Positions 1 to 11,799 of a DNA stretch of 64,000 bases are shown here, piece after piece. Under the pieces are notes generated by a model. The model had not been told where the DNA came from and did no database searches. It worked only from the letters and a program-made list of their open reading frames with translations. Each line of letters starts with the position of its first letter. Within the stretch, counting starts at the first letter, position 1. Location of the stretch: positions 124,001 to 188,000 of the forward strand of contig JAKJXP020000016.1 in the NCBI GenBank assembly GCA_022225965.2, in the 5' to 3' direction. The stretch is from Diatrype stigma. Its lineage: Eukaryota; Ascomycota; Sordariomycetes; Xylariales; Diatrypaceae. The position numbers and the translations under genes were made by a program.

Positions 1-310
1 TAATGGCACTTCACGCTTCACGGCAGCTTCACTCAACCTACTAAGGTACCTAAACCGTGTATGTACATACATACCTACCTTAAACTTTACCCAGTCGGCC
101 GGTCCGGCTGTGGTCGGAGCTACCTACTGTAGGTACTTAGGCCTGCTAATCACCTGCTATCACCAATGAAGCTTCAGTTGGCGGTGGGTCCTACCCATTG
201 CTCATTCTGCACTATTTCACCGCCATCCAATCCAAGCATCCAGTCAAGGGTCTATCACCTGGGCAGTATCTCATGTACTGAGTACCAACTTCGGTATTTT
301 GAGCCGCATC

Positions 311-366
311 CGGGATTTATAGGGGATTTATAGGGGATTTATAAGGGATTTATAGGGGGTTTATAG
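311..366. repeat. Short tandem repeat, about 12-bp unit
   Basis: About five head-to-tail copies of a unit close to GGGATTTATAGG, differing by one base or by unit length (11-13 bp). It lies in the gene-free first 605 bases, downstream of the minus-strand gene that ends at 606. The rest of 1-605 shows no convincing coding sequence; bases 47-90 are rich in TACATACC-type simple sequence. Confidence 0.85.
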
Positions 367-605
367 ATCTGAGACCTGGTATCCCCAAAGCTACAGAAAA
401 TACTACACAGGGACCGAGAGCTTCAAGAACGACACAATTACTATGCATTTCTAGCCTACTCGGTTATCTGTATGGCTACGGCCGTGTCTAGGAGCATGCC
501 CTCCTCTGTTGGAAAACACACTGTACTCCAGCTGTAACGAGTCCAGTTGTGATGGTGGCCTGATTTGATAGGTAATGAATGGTACGGGTTTAATATAATC
601 ATGCC

Positions 606-3600
606 TTACTTTTCATCACCATTCGGTGAAGTCGCGGCAGGGGAACTCTGACTTCGGTCCAAATCCAAGCTTTCCTTTTCCTTACCAGGCTTTCTTTTCA
701 TCGAGAATCTGCCCCAATTTACCCCTTTGTCCTTTGCCGCCGCTGGTTTCCCACTCCCAATCGGTCCCATGGATGGACTGCTTGTGACGCTCTCGTAGCT
801 CCGCCCGAGCATACTAGGGTCCTCCACATAGTCATCGAAGCTCGTACGGTCCACTGACATATTCCTGTCCGAGTTGGTCGCGCTGCCGGGTCCTTTCTTA
901 CCACCTAGGCCTCGCACCGAGGTGAAGCTGAATTTCGAGGAGCTTCCTTTACGTAGCAACTTCTTAAGACCGCTTGCTTCCTCCTTCGGTTCATGACCCA
1001 TCGCCGAATCCGACGGCGTGTTGGACAAGGATCGCTCAGAACTGAGTGATTCGCGGGACTCGGTGATAGAAGGCGTTTCCATAGAATACGTGTCCCGCGA
1101 TTTGCGGGGCTCAGACGGCGAGTCGTCGACCGAGAGTGTGGCTGCCTCTGATATAGTGCTTATAGAAGCCCGAGACTGCAGTTCCTTGGATTCCCTGCTC
1201 TTTCCCTTGCCCCTAGGTTTATCCTTAGGCTCCTTAGATTCTTTGGCCTCTTTTTCAACTTCCTTGACTCTGTCGGGTCGGGCTCGGAAAAATCCTCCCA
1301 TGAAACTTGGTGCATTCGGGTTCAGCCGCTGGCTAAGGCTCTTAGACGCCGAGGGCTTGGTGCCGATGACACCCACATGTGCTGGGGATGATTGCATCAG
1401 TTCAAAGTCATCAAGAATTTCGTCGTCAGCATCCGCGAGGGTCGTCTTTAATGCTGAGGGTGATCCGTGTATCGAAGGTCTCCTCGATACATTTCTCGAG
1501 GTCCACGGGTTGTCTTCTGGCGACCAGATCCTATGGGCCTGAGGCATTCTGCCCCATATGGACCCGCTGTCCGTCGAGGGGCGCGGCAGCTCCGAAGAAG
1601 CGATCGATACCGGTCTAGGACTGCTCGGATCACGTTCGGAAAGCATGCCACTGCCATTATGGTTCAAGCCAAACCCGAACGGGTTGGCAACAGGACCGCC
1701 GTAAGAAGGGTCTGTTGTAGGAGCAGCGGGTCCGCGATGAAACATATTCCACCCCGTTGAGAAACTGATGCGACGCTTGTTGGGGCTCGGTTCCAGGTCC
1801 CCCGTCTGCCGAGGAAAGGAATGGCTTTGGGTAGGTTTCAAGGTTCCTAACGCTGGAGGCTGAGGCTCCTCGGGTGGCTTTGGTCCTCGATGGAGCCAAG
1901 GCAGGAATGTTCGTCGGGCAGTTGATTGGGGTTGTTGAGCAATTGGGGACGAAGCAGGGCCGAAATCGCCTCGAGGGCCAGGGCCCCTGAGTGATCGACG
2001 GTCGCTATTTTCACCGCCAAAAGGCGAAAAGGGCAGATGTTGGGTAGACCCATGTGGACTAGACATGATACTGATTGACCTCCCGGACGACCCAGGAGAC
2101 TGCGGTTCGTTCTCATATGATGACTCTTGTCCAAATGTGCCATGTCGACCCATCCGTGACACAGGACTAGACGGCTCATCAACATCCATAACGTCGTCAA
2201 GCATCCCAGCTGGTAACAATGCTGCCGCTGTAGGACTGAGCGGCGCGCCAGCAGTAAGGGCACGAATGCCGTCATCATCCAGAGGCCCCGAGAAGTCGGT
2301 GGTATGGTCTATGAACGGGCCTGGAGCAAAACCGGGAGGGATCGTGGGAGCTCTGGAAGCGGCAAAACTGGAAGGGGCCTGATATCCTCTGTCTACTGCG
2401 GAATAGGCCGGAGCAGGCGAAGGTAACACAACGTTAGTCAACGAGTTGCTGTTTCTGCTTCGACGTTTCAACTGGTTCTGCACTGCTGGGTCAAACTCGA
2501 CCCCGGAGGCGTTGGCATCGTTGTACATCATTGGAAGGCCGTGTTGATGCATTGCGGTAATTTGCGCCTGCAAAACCTGTTCGTAGTCGTTGACCATGCG
2601 TAGTTTTCTATTTGAAGCGAATAGTCGTCGCTGCAGGTCTCTGGCACGGGCTTCCCAATCTTTTCTGAGTTGCCGATCTGACTCGCGCCATTCTTCGCTT
2701 TCCTCCCCTCCTGGGAGCTTCTTGCGCTGCTCCTCGGCCTCTTTCAACACCTTGCTTTTCTCCTTCAGTTCGGCCTCTTCCTGAGCGTAGCTAGCTTGCA
2801 GGAGTGCAATCTCGGTGCGAAGTTCCTCAGCCTGCGCATCGCTATTCGCCTGAAGCGTACTTTTTTCCTTATCAAAGCAGGCTTGTCGTTTCTGCATAGA
2901 TGCGATGTCCTTATCCCATTTCGCCATTTCGTCCTCCAGCTTCTTTCTTTCGTTTTGTTTGTCGCGTAGTAGCTTCTCCTTCTGGGTCTTCCGCTGCTGT
3001 GCGCTCCTCATCGCTCTGTCGGTCGAGCCCATTTCTCTTTTCAGCTTCTCGGTCGTATCATCTTTCTCCTTCTGTAAGCGTCTCTTCAGCTTTTTCTCGT
3101 TTGCAAGCTCATCCACCATCTGCTTATGTTCCGCCTCATCCTTAGCAATTTGAGCTTGGGTCTCGTCGATCTCCTTTCGAATGGTCTGAAACTTCTCTCC
3201 TAGCTCCTGCAACGATTCTTCAGGGAAATTGCTCAGCGTGTCTTTGACGTTTTGATCCATACTGGTAGTAGACGGAGAATGCTTGCGAGTTAGGGTGTTC
3301 CGCCGAGGACCATTGGAGATAGTACTCGGTTCGCGTGTCAGGGGGGCGGTGATTTCGGGGATGGAGATCGTCTCAACACCGGCGGCGGGAGTCCTGGGAA
3401 CTCCATCTTCATCTACATGATCTGCGGCCATAGCTTGTTGCTGTTCCTCGGGGACGAAGTTGGACGGGAGACGACCGTCTCCAAGTTGAGGCCGGCCATC
3501 TCTTTCGAAGGTGCGAAGGCGTATAACACGGCTACCAGCCTGGAAGTTATTGTACCCAACAGCAATAACCCGAATGTTGTAGAAGTGGTTCGGCTTCAGA

Positions 3601-4322
3601 CCAGTCACGGTGATAGCTGTTTCTTGATTTGCAGATTCACCCACTAAATGTGACGATGGGTCAATCTCTACACTGCAAATGTCCCCAGCTAAACAAGACT
3701 ACTCACCATTCACACCATTCACTTGTATTAAGAATTTGGCAACGGGGCGGTTCGGGTGGGGGCGAGTCCAGTTTAGGGTAGCGGCGTCTGCACGGATTCC
3801 GGCAAGGGAAACGTCAGGCGCGTCGGGAACATCGACGCCGAGAATTCCTATGAGCTCAGGGACGGGCTTCCACAGCGTCTGCCATGCCCGGTGGGCCAAC
3901 CTGGATCACAGAAGTCAGCATTCGATCCCGGTGGTATGCCCGGACACAGGCAAGGCTGCGTACAATGGCGACAACCAAGACAGGCCAAGAGCGAAGGAAG
4001 CTGCAGGCAGAGAAGAGACAAGATAAGGCTGCTAAACATACCACAGAACAGCAGCACCGGTGACGAGCATATTCGCATGATATAATACCAGGACGTCTAG
4101 GCGGAGCAAGGTCGCAACGTTGACGCTATTCTGGTAGATCCAAGTAGGAGTCTCTTGGGCCAGTTCGGGTGCGATAGCCCAGTAGAACAAAACGCAGCCG
4201 ATGAGAACAATCAGGTTGAGATGAACCGACTTAGGCTCGGTAAACCACCAGGCAAGGACTGCGCAGATGACCAGGATCGTAGGAACTACAGACGATGGCG
4301 GCCACGGAGTCGTCCATAACAT
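606..4322 (-). CDS. Membrane-anchored fibronectin type III / coiled-coil protein
   Basis: Model: exons 4322..4042, 3900..3707 and 3643..606, giving 1170 residues. Both introns (141 and 63 bp) have GT-AG ends (GTATGT, GTGAGT) and keep the frame. The start is the ATG reading MLWTTPWPP; the frame stays open upstream but without an ATG. Residues about 13-95 hold two or three hydrophobic helices. A fibronectin type III-like beta domain follows at about 110-200 (VPDAPDVSLAG, LNWTRPHPNRPVAKFLIQV, ITVTGLKPNHFYNIRVIAVG). Residues about 300-520 are a highly charged Glu/Lys/Arg coiled coil, and the rest is a long disordered Ser/Pro-rich tail with basic patches. Conserved fungal proteins share this plan. 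An anchored scaffold is inferred; I know no defined function. No break is seen. Confidence 0.85.
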
Positions 4323-4790
4323 ATCGCCGCGATCAGGGTAGAGGGCCGAGAGAAGCAGGTGAGCAGGGTGGTGGGCGAACAATTGTCGAGTGGGAGGTTG
4401 ACAATATGAACAAAGGGAAAAGAAAAATGGGAAAAATTGGAAGTTAGAAAAAATAAGGGACTAGTAGAACAGAATAGAGGTGAGATGCGGTAAGGTCCAA
4501 AAAAGGATTAAGAGGGTGGTGAGGGGGTGTGGGGGGAGACAACTTTTACGATCAATGACATCCATCCAAAATAAAGAATATGTGACAACCGCAGCAGTAA
4601 GAGTAATAAGTGGCCCGCGAGTACAGGTGACGATGCTCTTTGTTCATGGAAGGTAATGGGTAATGGAGTTGGTAGCAATAGCAATTGTTAGAATTGTTAG
4701 CAATTGTTAGCAGGGTGCAGTGCAACTAGTAGCAGCGTAGTCTAAAGGTTACCTGTAAGCTGCGATAGTCAAAGCCGGGTAGCGGATATT

Positions 4791-4844
4791 GGCAGGCAAG
4801 GCAGGCAGGGCGGGCAAGGCGGGCAAGGCGGGCAAGGCGGGCAA
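4791..4844. repeat. Tandem GGCAAGGCGG-type repeat
   Basis: About five tandem copies of a 10-bp unit close to GGCAAGGCGG, beginning with variant GGCAGGCAAG copies. Noncoding on both strands as far as can be seen; located in the upstream region of the Fn3/coiled-coil gene. Confidence 0.85.
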
Positions 4845-4966
4845 CGGAGAATTGCATTTCCCATGCAACCATCGGGCTGGGGTTTGGATGGACAAACCAA
4901 ACTAGGAAAAGTTGACGCTGACACGGGACTGACGGGAATAAGTAAGAGGTACCAAGCAGCCCAAGC

Positions 4967-5037
4967 TACATACATAACATACATACATGTACATACATAC
5001 CTACATACCTACATACCTATAACACCTACATACACAC
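4967..5037. repeat. ACATAC/CCTACATA microsatellite
   Basis: Imperfect run of ACATAC and CTACATAC units over about 70 bp. The same words recur in other spacers (47-90, 6640-6700, 21900-21985, 60975-61000), so this is a background simple-sequence class of the genome, not a unique element. Confidence 0.8.
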
Positions 5038-7314
5038 GCAGCTGCTAATTACGTCGACGGAAGCCTGGCGGCTTAGCCTGCCTGCTGCCTCCAGATTGTT
5101 TTGGTATTGTTCAGCCGGGTATTGCAGCAAGTGCAGTTGGCTACAACCGTTGCAACCGTACCAAGCCATAGAGCCCTGGGAGCTCGGAGGACTCACTAGG
5201 AAGATAAAAGACTGAGTGCTCTAACTAGGCGGCTCAGGGCTATCAAATTGGAATATCATCTGAATAAGGGCTTAGGATGGAGGGTCAGGGGTTTACAACT
5301 TTTCAGATGTTATATTGCTGCACATTAGGTATACCTGGGGAACAATGCCTAGCAGTCCCCAAGTTATATAATCAACCGAATGGATACATGCACCTCTCAG
5401 CGTGGTATTGGTATCGTGAACGCCCTAACGTAAGGATAGACATGGCCCATGCAATGCAGTAGCAGTTACATCCGGCAGTTCATGGATGCATGAAAGTTTT
5501 ATATACTAGCATTGGAATGTGGTTTGCCTGACGCTTTTCCTTGCGCCAGTGTTGACTTAGACGAAGGTTCGTATATACAGCGTATATACCTTATCTTTAG
5601 GGCAGCTTTAACTACATGAAAACACCAATATATTGACACCTTTTAAGTTGCATAAAAGTTGTCACCGTCCTTATGGCATTGTTTAACGATAGTACTAGGT
5701 TATTTGCCTTTTATCATAATGCTTCATGAGGCAAATATTATATTCCTTAGTGCGTGCTTAGGCAAGAAGAGAGTGTTGTGTCTTCCCTTATATCTCATAT
5801 CCTCTTGGTCTACCTAAGTATGTATTTTATACGCCAAATATTTCAACCCGGATTATCTGTAGACTAGTATGTATATGTATCGAATGAGAAGGACTCTGTA
5901 GAAAGGACGACCAGTACTCCTACTTTTCCTGTCGTCTATAGCCACACTGAATTCATGACATCTAAGCACTTTACCAAGACACCAACATGAATTTAAATTC
6001 TGCTCAGGTGTAACTAGGCAACAGGTAACCAAACACATGAAATGTTTTTATGATGGAGATGAGGGGAGTCGATCACATGCATTTATCTCGGCATCCAATC
6101 AAGTGGATAGGTAGGCACCTGGGCATCGACCAAGAGATAGGGATCTATAAATACCTACAATTAACTCCCTATTGCCTACTATGTATTGTCATTTAAAGCT
6201 TGGATTTCAGTAATTTCTTATTGGTTGAAAAGGTTTCTCTTTCTGCCATCCTAGTTCTCTAGCTGGAACACCATACACATGCTTGTCTTGCCGATGACGG
6301 GCCTGCAGATTACTATAGTTGGAAGTGGTGACAAAGGTTGGCCATTGCAAAACAACTCTTTCTTTCTTACAACATTCTGGGAAGAAGATAGATTCCTTCG
6401 CTTCGAGACCGGCCTTGTTCTATCACCTTGTTCCCGCCGTGCTAATCCATCATGTGAGCATTCTATACGTAGGCGATACACATCCTATGTAGGCGATAGG
6501 TATACTTACACACGTGGTACGCTGGTATCTCGGCCTCTGACGGCCTTCTAGCTAAGATAACTACAAGACAAGGGACCAGTTCACAAGCTCCAGGTCAGTT
6601 GAGCGCTTTACTTGATCCCCACTGTTTTACTGTGCTGCACTGTACCTACATACTACATACATCCGCACCTACCGAAGTACCCAGGCCTACATAAGTACCT
6701 ATGCCCCTATGCCTTAGTTGCAGACTGGCGCGCCGAGGAGGAATGACGTTACTCGCTGCGTTTCCTTCTTTTTGCATGTGTCAATTGCAAATTTGCAAGG
6801 GACTAGATCCTCAAGGGGGGCTAGAGCTGCTGGCTGCTGGCCGCTGGCTGCTGTTACTATACTTTCTAGGTAGTACCTAGGCAACTATACCTGCCCTGCT
6901 ATGCTCAGTGTTAGGGAAGCACATGCTAAATGTCGAAGGCCTACTAGAGCTAGTTAGACTAACTTGTGCAAATTTATCGCGATGACTCTCGCATAAACAG
7001 CTACTACGTAGTACATACATAGCAACAATGCCACATTCAGCATATACATGTATGTATTGTAGGTATAATATCGCAGTTATGGTGCATAAGATCCCATCTG
7101 GCTGATCTGCACATGCAGTTTCGAGGTTCCGAGCTCCAGCAGTGGGCCAGAACTCTGGAACTTCAATGTGTTCGCCTTGTATGCGATGGATCAGAAGGAG
7201 TCCCATCAGAAGCTAGGCCTGGGAATGTTGGTATGGTCCGAGCCACCGGGACTGTTGAAAATGGAGATTGTTGAATAAGAGCTTGCCGTTGGTATCATGG
7301 GTCGGTCATATTGT

Positions 7315-7340
7315 GCCTCTGCCTCTGCCTCTGCCTCTAC
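7315..7340. repeat. GCCTCT hexanucleotide repeat
   Basis: Four perfect GCCTCT units followed by ACCTCC. It lies 570 bp upstream of the lipin start codon, in a strongly pyrimidine-rich stretch. Confidence 0.8.
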
Positions 7341-7387
7341 CTCCTTACCTCTTACACATGTACTTGTACCTATACTATTAGACTCCC

Positions 7388-7436
7388 CTATCCCCCATCC
7401 CCCATCCCCCATCCCCATCCCCATCTCCCATCCCAT
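7388..7436. repeat. CCCATC-type pyrimidine repeat
   Basis: Alternating ATCCCCC/ATCCCC units over about 48 bp on the + strand, continuous with the pyrimidine-rich upstream region of the lipin gene. Such tracts are common in fungal promoters and leaders; no specific factor site is claimed. Confidence 0.75.
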
Positions 7437-7906
7437 CTCGATCTCTGATCTCATCTCTGACCTGTGCTTCTTTCTCTCTCTGCTTCATGTCTCGCACCGT
7501 CTCGTCCAACTTACTCGTTCGTTACCTAATAGTACTCACTGGATGCTACCAGTCCTGGTCTGGCCCGTTCAACTTCGCATAACTTCCCTCAGTCCAATTG
7601 CTAAGCATACATAGAACACTCCTTTGTCTATAGATCTGCCGTTGGACTCCTCACAACTTTTTTTTGTGTTGGGGTAAACTGATCCAACCAGGTGACCAGA
7701 GGCCTCGAACTGGTATAACAACTACAACGTTGCCTCCAGTCGCATGCAGCATTCCATTCCATACGAGCCCAGCCAGCCCAACTGTTTCATTTGCACATGA
7801 TTCTGCAAATGAGATAGAAATAAGGATCCCCCCCCCTCACTGTTGTTACCCTACCAGCCTACGCCCTCTCCCCATTATAGACAACATCAACCCCCCTGCG
7901 TTTACG

Positions 7907-10321
7907 ATGCAATACGTCAGAAACATCAGCGATTCCGTCTCGACAGCATGGAACTCGCTGAATCCTGCCACCCTCAGCGGCGCCATCGATGTCATAGTGG
8001 TTGAACAGGAGGACGAGACGCTGGCATGCTCTCCGTTCCATGTCCGTTTTGGAAAGTTCTCGCTTTTGCGACCATACGAGAAAAAGGTGGAATTCAGGGT
8101 CAATGGCATCAAACAGGATTATGCCATGAAGCTGGGCGAGGGAGGCGAGGCTTTCTTCGTCTTTGAAACCGCCGACACTATCCCACAAAGCCTACAAACT
8201 TCGCCGCTTGCCTCGCCCGCCTCAAGTCCGCCGCTTGCGCCAGAACGAGGTCGATCCGGCTCGACCGCTTCGCTTCAAGAGCCAGATTTCCTCGAGCTGA
8301 ATGCTGGGGCTACTCTCAAACCGAACTCGACCTCTCCGTCACGTCCCGGTCCTTCCATCGTGACGTCCTCGCTATCTCCTCTTGCTACCTCCCCCGAACT
8401 ACCGACTACACGACCAGCGTCGAGAGCTTGGAAGGGTTCAAATAAACAGTCTTCTAGCGAGGAGGTGTTGCCTTCAGCAGCTCGCCTTCACCCTACCCAT
8501 TCCACCAGCGGCGAGGAGTCCGACGAGGCGACGCAAGATGCGGACAGTCTAGGTAGGACCCAGAGGGCACGCAGTCCGCCTCCCCTAGCCCCGAAGCAGG
8601 CCGTACAGCGAGCCATGACAATCTCCAAGGAACTATCTGCCGTAAATATCCCTAGCCATCTGACCGCGACGGGCGACTTGATGTTGGACATGACCGGCCA
8701 TAAGAGTAGCGAAGAAGATGCAATCCGTGCTGAGGTTATGGCTCGCAAGATCCTATCAGAAGAATTGCAGGGTGATTACGATATTGGAGCACTGTTCGGC
8801 ATGGACGAAGAGGGCAATCTATGGATCTACAGCAGCGAAGAGGCCAAGGAGGCCGCGATGAAGAAGACAGTGGACTCCCTTCGGCCCTCCTCCATGTCTA
8901 TGGATGCCGCGTCTGACCCTGGCTACCATAGCGACGAGTCGTCGTCTTCGATACGAGAACCATCCCACAGGAGAGCCGAGTCGGATGTTGGCCAAATCAA
9001 CATATCAACCCCGCCGACGACTCCGGGCTCCTCTACCACGGCCGGCGATCCCAACCGGAACTACGCCAAGACCCTTCGGCTGACTAGCGATCAGCTCAAG
9101 GACTTGAAGTTGAAACCCGGGGAGAACTCCATGAGCTTCACGGTCAACCGTGCCACGTGCCAGGCGAACATGTACCTCTGGAAACACAGCACGCCCGTGG
9201 TGGTATCCGACATCGATGGGACGATCACGAAGTCCGACGCCCTGGGCCAAGTGCTGAACATGATCGGCAGGGACTGGACGCACGCAGGCGTCGCGAAGCT
9301 CTACAACGACATCATCACCAACGGGTACAACATCATGTACCTGACGAGCCGGTCAGTGGGGCTGGCGGACACGACGCGGGCTTACCTCAACGGGATCACG
9401 CAGGATGGCTGCCGGCTGCCCAAGGGCCCGACGATCCTGTCGCCGGACCGGACGATGGCGGCACTGCGGCGGGAGATCTACCTGCGGAAGCCGCACGTGT
9501 TCAAGATGGCGACGCTGCGCGACATTCGCAGCCTGTACGGCATGGACAGCCGGTGCTTCTACGCCGGCTTCGGCAACCGGCTGACGGACCAGATTTCGTA
9601 CCGCACCGTCGACATCCCGCGCAACCGTATTTTCACTATCAACTCCAACGCCGAGGTCTCGCTCGACCTGCTCAGCCTAAACAAGCTCAAGCTGACCTAC
9701 ATCAACATCAGCGAGGTCGTCGACCACTACTTTCCCCCCGTCGGCACTCTCATCAAGGGCGGCGGTGAGGAGTACACCGACTTCACGTACTGGCGCGACA
9801 CGCCGCTCGAGCTGGAGGACTTCTCCGCAAGTGAGGATGAAGAGGAAGAAGAGGAAGATAAAGAGGAAGACGAAGAAGATGGTGACGACGAAGACGAAGA
9901 GGATGATGAGGTCGGCCAGATGGGCGACAGCTTCCTCTCACGTGGCGAGGACGACGAGGAGGAAGACGAAGACGAAGATGCGGTCGAGGATGGTGACTAC
10001 GAAGAAGACGAGCAGGACGCAATAGTGGGTTCGGGTTCGGCGGCGGTTGAGGAGGGAGAGGACGCGGATGACGAGTCCGAGGGAGACGAAGGGGAAGATC
10101 AAGACGAAGAGGAAACAGGCGGGGCGAAGCTTGAAGAAGAACAGCAAGGCGATGCCCACCGCGATGCTAGCCGCTCTAAGACTGCGTCTCCGGTCCCGAC
10201 TCCGGTTGCAGAAGCTGCTGCTACAACGCCTCCCAGGGTCACCGCTCACGACGTTAACGCCGAGCTGATCACCGGTATGAAGCACCTGGGCGTGGAGAGG
10301 GACGCACCGGCGGCGCAATGA
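7907..10321 (+). CDS. PAH1: Lipin-type phosphatidate phosphatase (PAH1/SMP2 family)
   Basis: Intron-free, 804 residues. The enzyme dephosphorylates phosphatidic acid to diacylglycerol at the ER/nuclear envelope, feeding triacylglycerol and phospholipid synthesis. The N-terminal lipin domain (residues about 1-105) begins MQYVRNISDSVSTAWNSLNP, an amphipathic start typical of the family, followed by GAIDVIVV and FHVRFGKFSLLRPYEKKVEF. The middle is Ser/Pro-rich and probably phosphoregulated. The catalytic C-LIP domain starts with SDIDGTITKSD, giving the DxDGT haloacid-dehalogenase motif at D435/D437, then NIMYLTSRSVGLADTTRAYL. Residues about 640-780 are an Asp/Glu-rich tail. The ATG at 7907 is chosen because the lipin domain begins there; an open frame 81 codons upstream is non-conserved leader. 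The identification is firm; the gene symbol follows yeast. Confidence 0.96.
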   Translation: MQYVRNISDSVSTAWNSLNPATLSGAIDVIVVEQEDETLACSPFHVRFGKFSLLRPYEKKVEFRVNGIKQDYAMKLGEGGEAFFVFETADTIPQSLQTSPLASPASSPPLAPERGRSGSTASLQEPDFLELNAGATLKPNSTSPSRPGPSIVTSSLSPLATSPELPTTRPASRAWKGSNKQSSSEEVLPSAARLHPTHSTSGEESDEATQDADSLGRTQRARSPPPLAPKQAVQRAMTISKELSAVNIPSHLTATGDLMLDMTGHKSSEEDAIRAEVMARKILSEELQGDYDIGALFGMDEEGNLWIYSSEEAKEAAMKKTVDSLRPSSMSMDAASDPGYHSDESSSSIREPSHRRAESDVGQINISTPPTTPGSSTTAGDPNRNYAKTLRLTSDQLKDLKLKPGENSMSFTVNRATCQANMYLWKHSTPVVVSDIDGTITKSDALGQVLNMIGRDWTHAGVAKLYNDIITNGYNIMYLTSRSVGLADTTRAYLNGITQDGCRLPKGPTILSPDRTMAALRREIYLRKPHVFKMATLRDIRSLYGMDSRCFYAGFGNRLTDQISYRTVDIPRNRIFTINSNAEVSLDLLSLNKLKLTYINISEVVDHYFPPVGTLIKGGGEEYTDFTYWRDTPLELEDFSASEDEEEEEEDKEEDEEDGDDEDEEDDEVGQMGDSFLSRGEDDEEEDEDEDAVEDGDYEEDEQDAIVGSGSAAVEEGEDADDESEGDEGEDQDEEETGGAKLEEEQQGDAHRDASRSKTASPVPTPVAEAAATTPPRVTAHDVNAELITGMKHLGVERDAPAAQ

Positions 10322-11799
10322 GTGAACATCCGGAGCTGGCTACCACACACATGCACTTGATTGCATCTATAAGGAGCGCGCGGGTTCTTCATTGTCTTCA
10401 AGCTTGTTCTGTTTTCCTGTTGAAGAAAAAGTTGGAGGGTAATTTGTCATCATCACATCATCCAGCATTGCATAGCGTATGGCGTTTCTGGCTAGGTATT
10501 TGGGGCTTTGTGGTTGGGCTGGTTGGTGTTTTGAGGCTAGGATTCCGTTCAGGAGATTGAAGGATCAAGGGATAGGGATCAGGGGGTTGGAGCTCAACGT
10601 CGACAACATGCATCGATACATATATAGATGGACTGCTGTATCCTCACTGTCTGTCTTATCCACATGTCTAGTCTGTTTTGATAATATCCCCACCCAGAAT
10701 GGGCTTTCAACAAGCAACCTAATGCTTACTTCAACCCTGTTATACTTATTGCGGGTTGTCCGCTATCCCAGGAATTTAATCTATATTATGCTACTACCTA
10801 CCTATGGTGAAATAGACGTTGACGCTATCGTGCGATGGTGCTGGTTTGCGGGATGGTCCATTCTTTTATACATAGAGAATAGGGGGCCGTAGAGGCACAC
10901 CTTAAAGAAGGATACAGCAGCCTGGCTGCCATCCATATGTACAATAGGTAGGTTCTCCTTCTGCTCAACTTCTCTATTGTTCATATCCACTCAATATACG
11001 GACCGTAACACAGCGCATTTGATATATAGGGAGTACATATTTCCCGTTGACCATGGTTTTCAGTATTAGATTTCATTCATCATCAATGAGTCTGATTTTC
11101 AATAACAAAACCCGGTATATGTCATGGTTGGTCCAGACCACTACCACCGAGCCACCACGTTTCCCAAAAGCGATACAGAATTCCAAGTCACACTGGGAAT
11201 TCCTACAGTGGTATATATGCGCAACTGCAGATGCCATGTACGCACCATGACAGTATACGTACACTGATGTGATGTAATTTACCGGCCGACCACCCCGGGG
11301 AAGTAGATGAGTTGTGAACCCCCTGCAGGTACACACGTTATAGCCATCAGACAGTAATGCATTAAGATCCCGCGGCAAGTAGTATGTATGTATGCGTCAA
11401 GCATATAGCATCCTTATTATTATATACGTGTATGAAGTGCTTTTGCTGTTCCTTTACCCTCCTGGGTAATTTGATATGATGATGATGTGATGTGAGCCCC
11501 CTGATCGTAACGCCCGTTGCCGTGTAAAACGCCAGGGCTCCTGTCCCCGACTGACTGACCAACTGACTGGGTAGGTGGTTAGCCGATTCAAACATCGCTT
11601 CGCTGAGTAGCAAAGCCAAAGCAAAGCAGTAGGTATTATGACGGCGTAGTGTACATTTTTAACCTAAGCCAGAAAATGAATTGGGGGGAGAAAAACCAAC
11701 CCCGTAACCACCGCATGTATATATGCAGATGCTGGTCCCGCGCTGTAAAGGCAGCAGGACCTAGGTGAAACAGGTTCAGAGCCCAACGGCACACTGGTA
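10322..11799. other. Convergent 3' spacer
   Basis: Lies between the 3' ends of the lipin gene (+) and TAF9 (-), so it should carry two sets of 3' untranslated and polyadenylation signals. I see no coding potential, RNA gene or extended repeat; the only structure is AT-rich sequence with TATATA words. Confidence 0.55.

Larger units (their letters stand above)
4323..7906. other. Gene-free spacer, 3.6 kb
   Basis: Upstream of both the Fn3 gene (-) and the lipin gene (+), so it should hold both promoters. Open frames here are short (under about 110 codons), lack family resemblance and do not join by plausible introns. Composition is marked by simple repeats (listed separately) and by scattered TACCTA/TACATA words. 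The last 250 bases before the lipin start are pyrimidine-rich, as in many fungal leaders. Confidence 0.6.

Noticed and set aside
7664..7906. 81-codon N-terminal extension of lipin
   Set aside because: The upstream frame is open but low in conservation, and MQYVRNISDS is the family-typical amphipathic start.
9783..10318. Overlapping Arg/Leu- and Lys/Met-rich open frames in the lipin tail
   Set aside because: They are shifted-frame readings of the GA-rich acidic tail, which conserves only the lipin frame.
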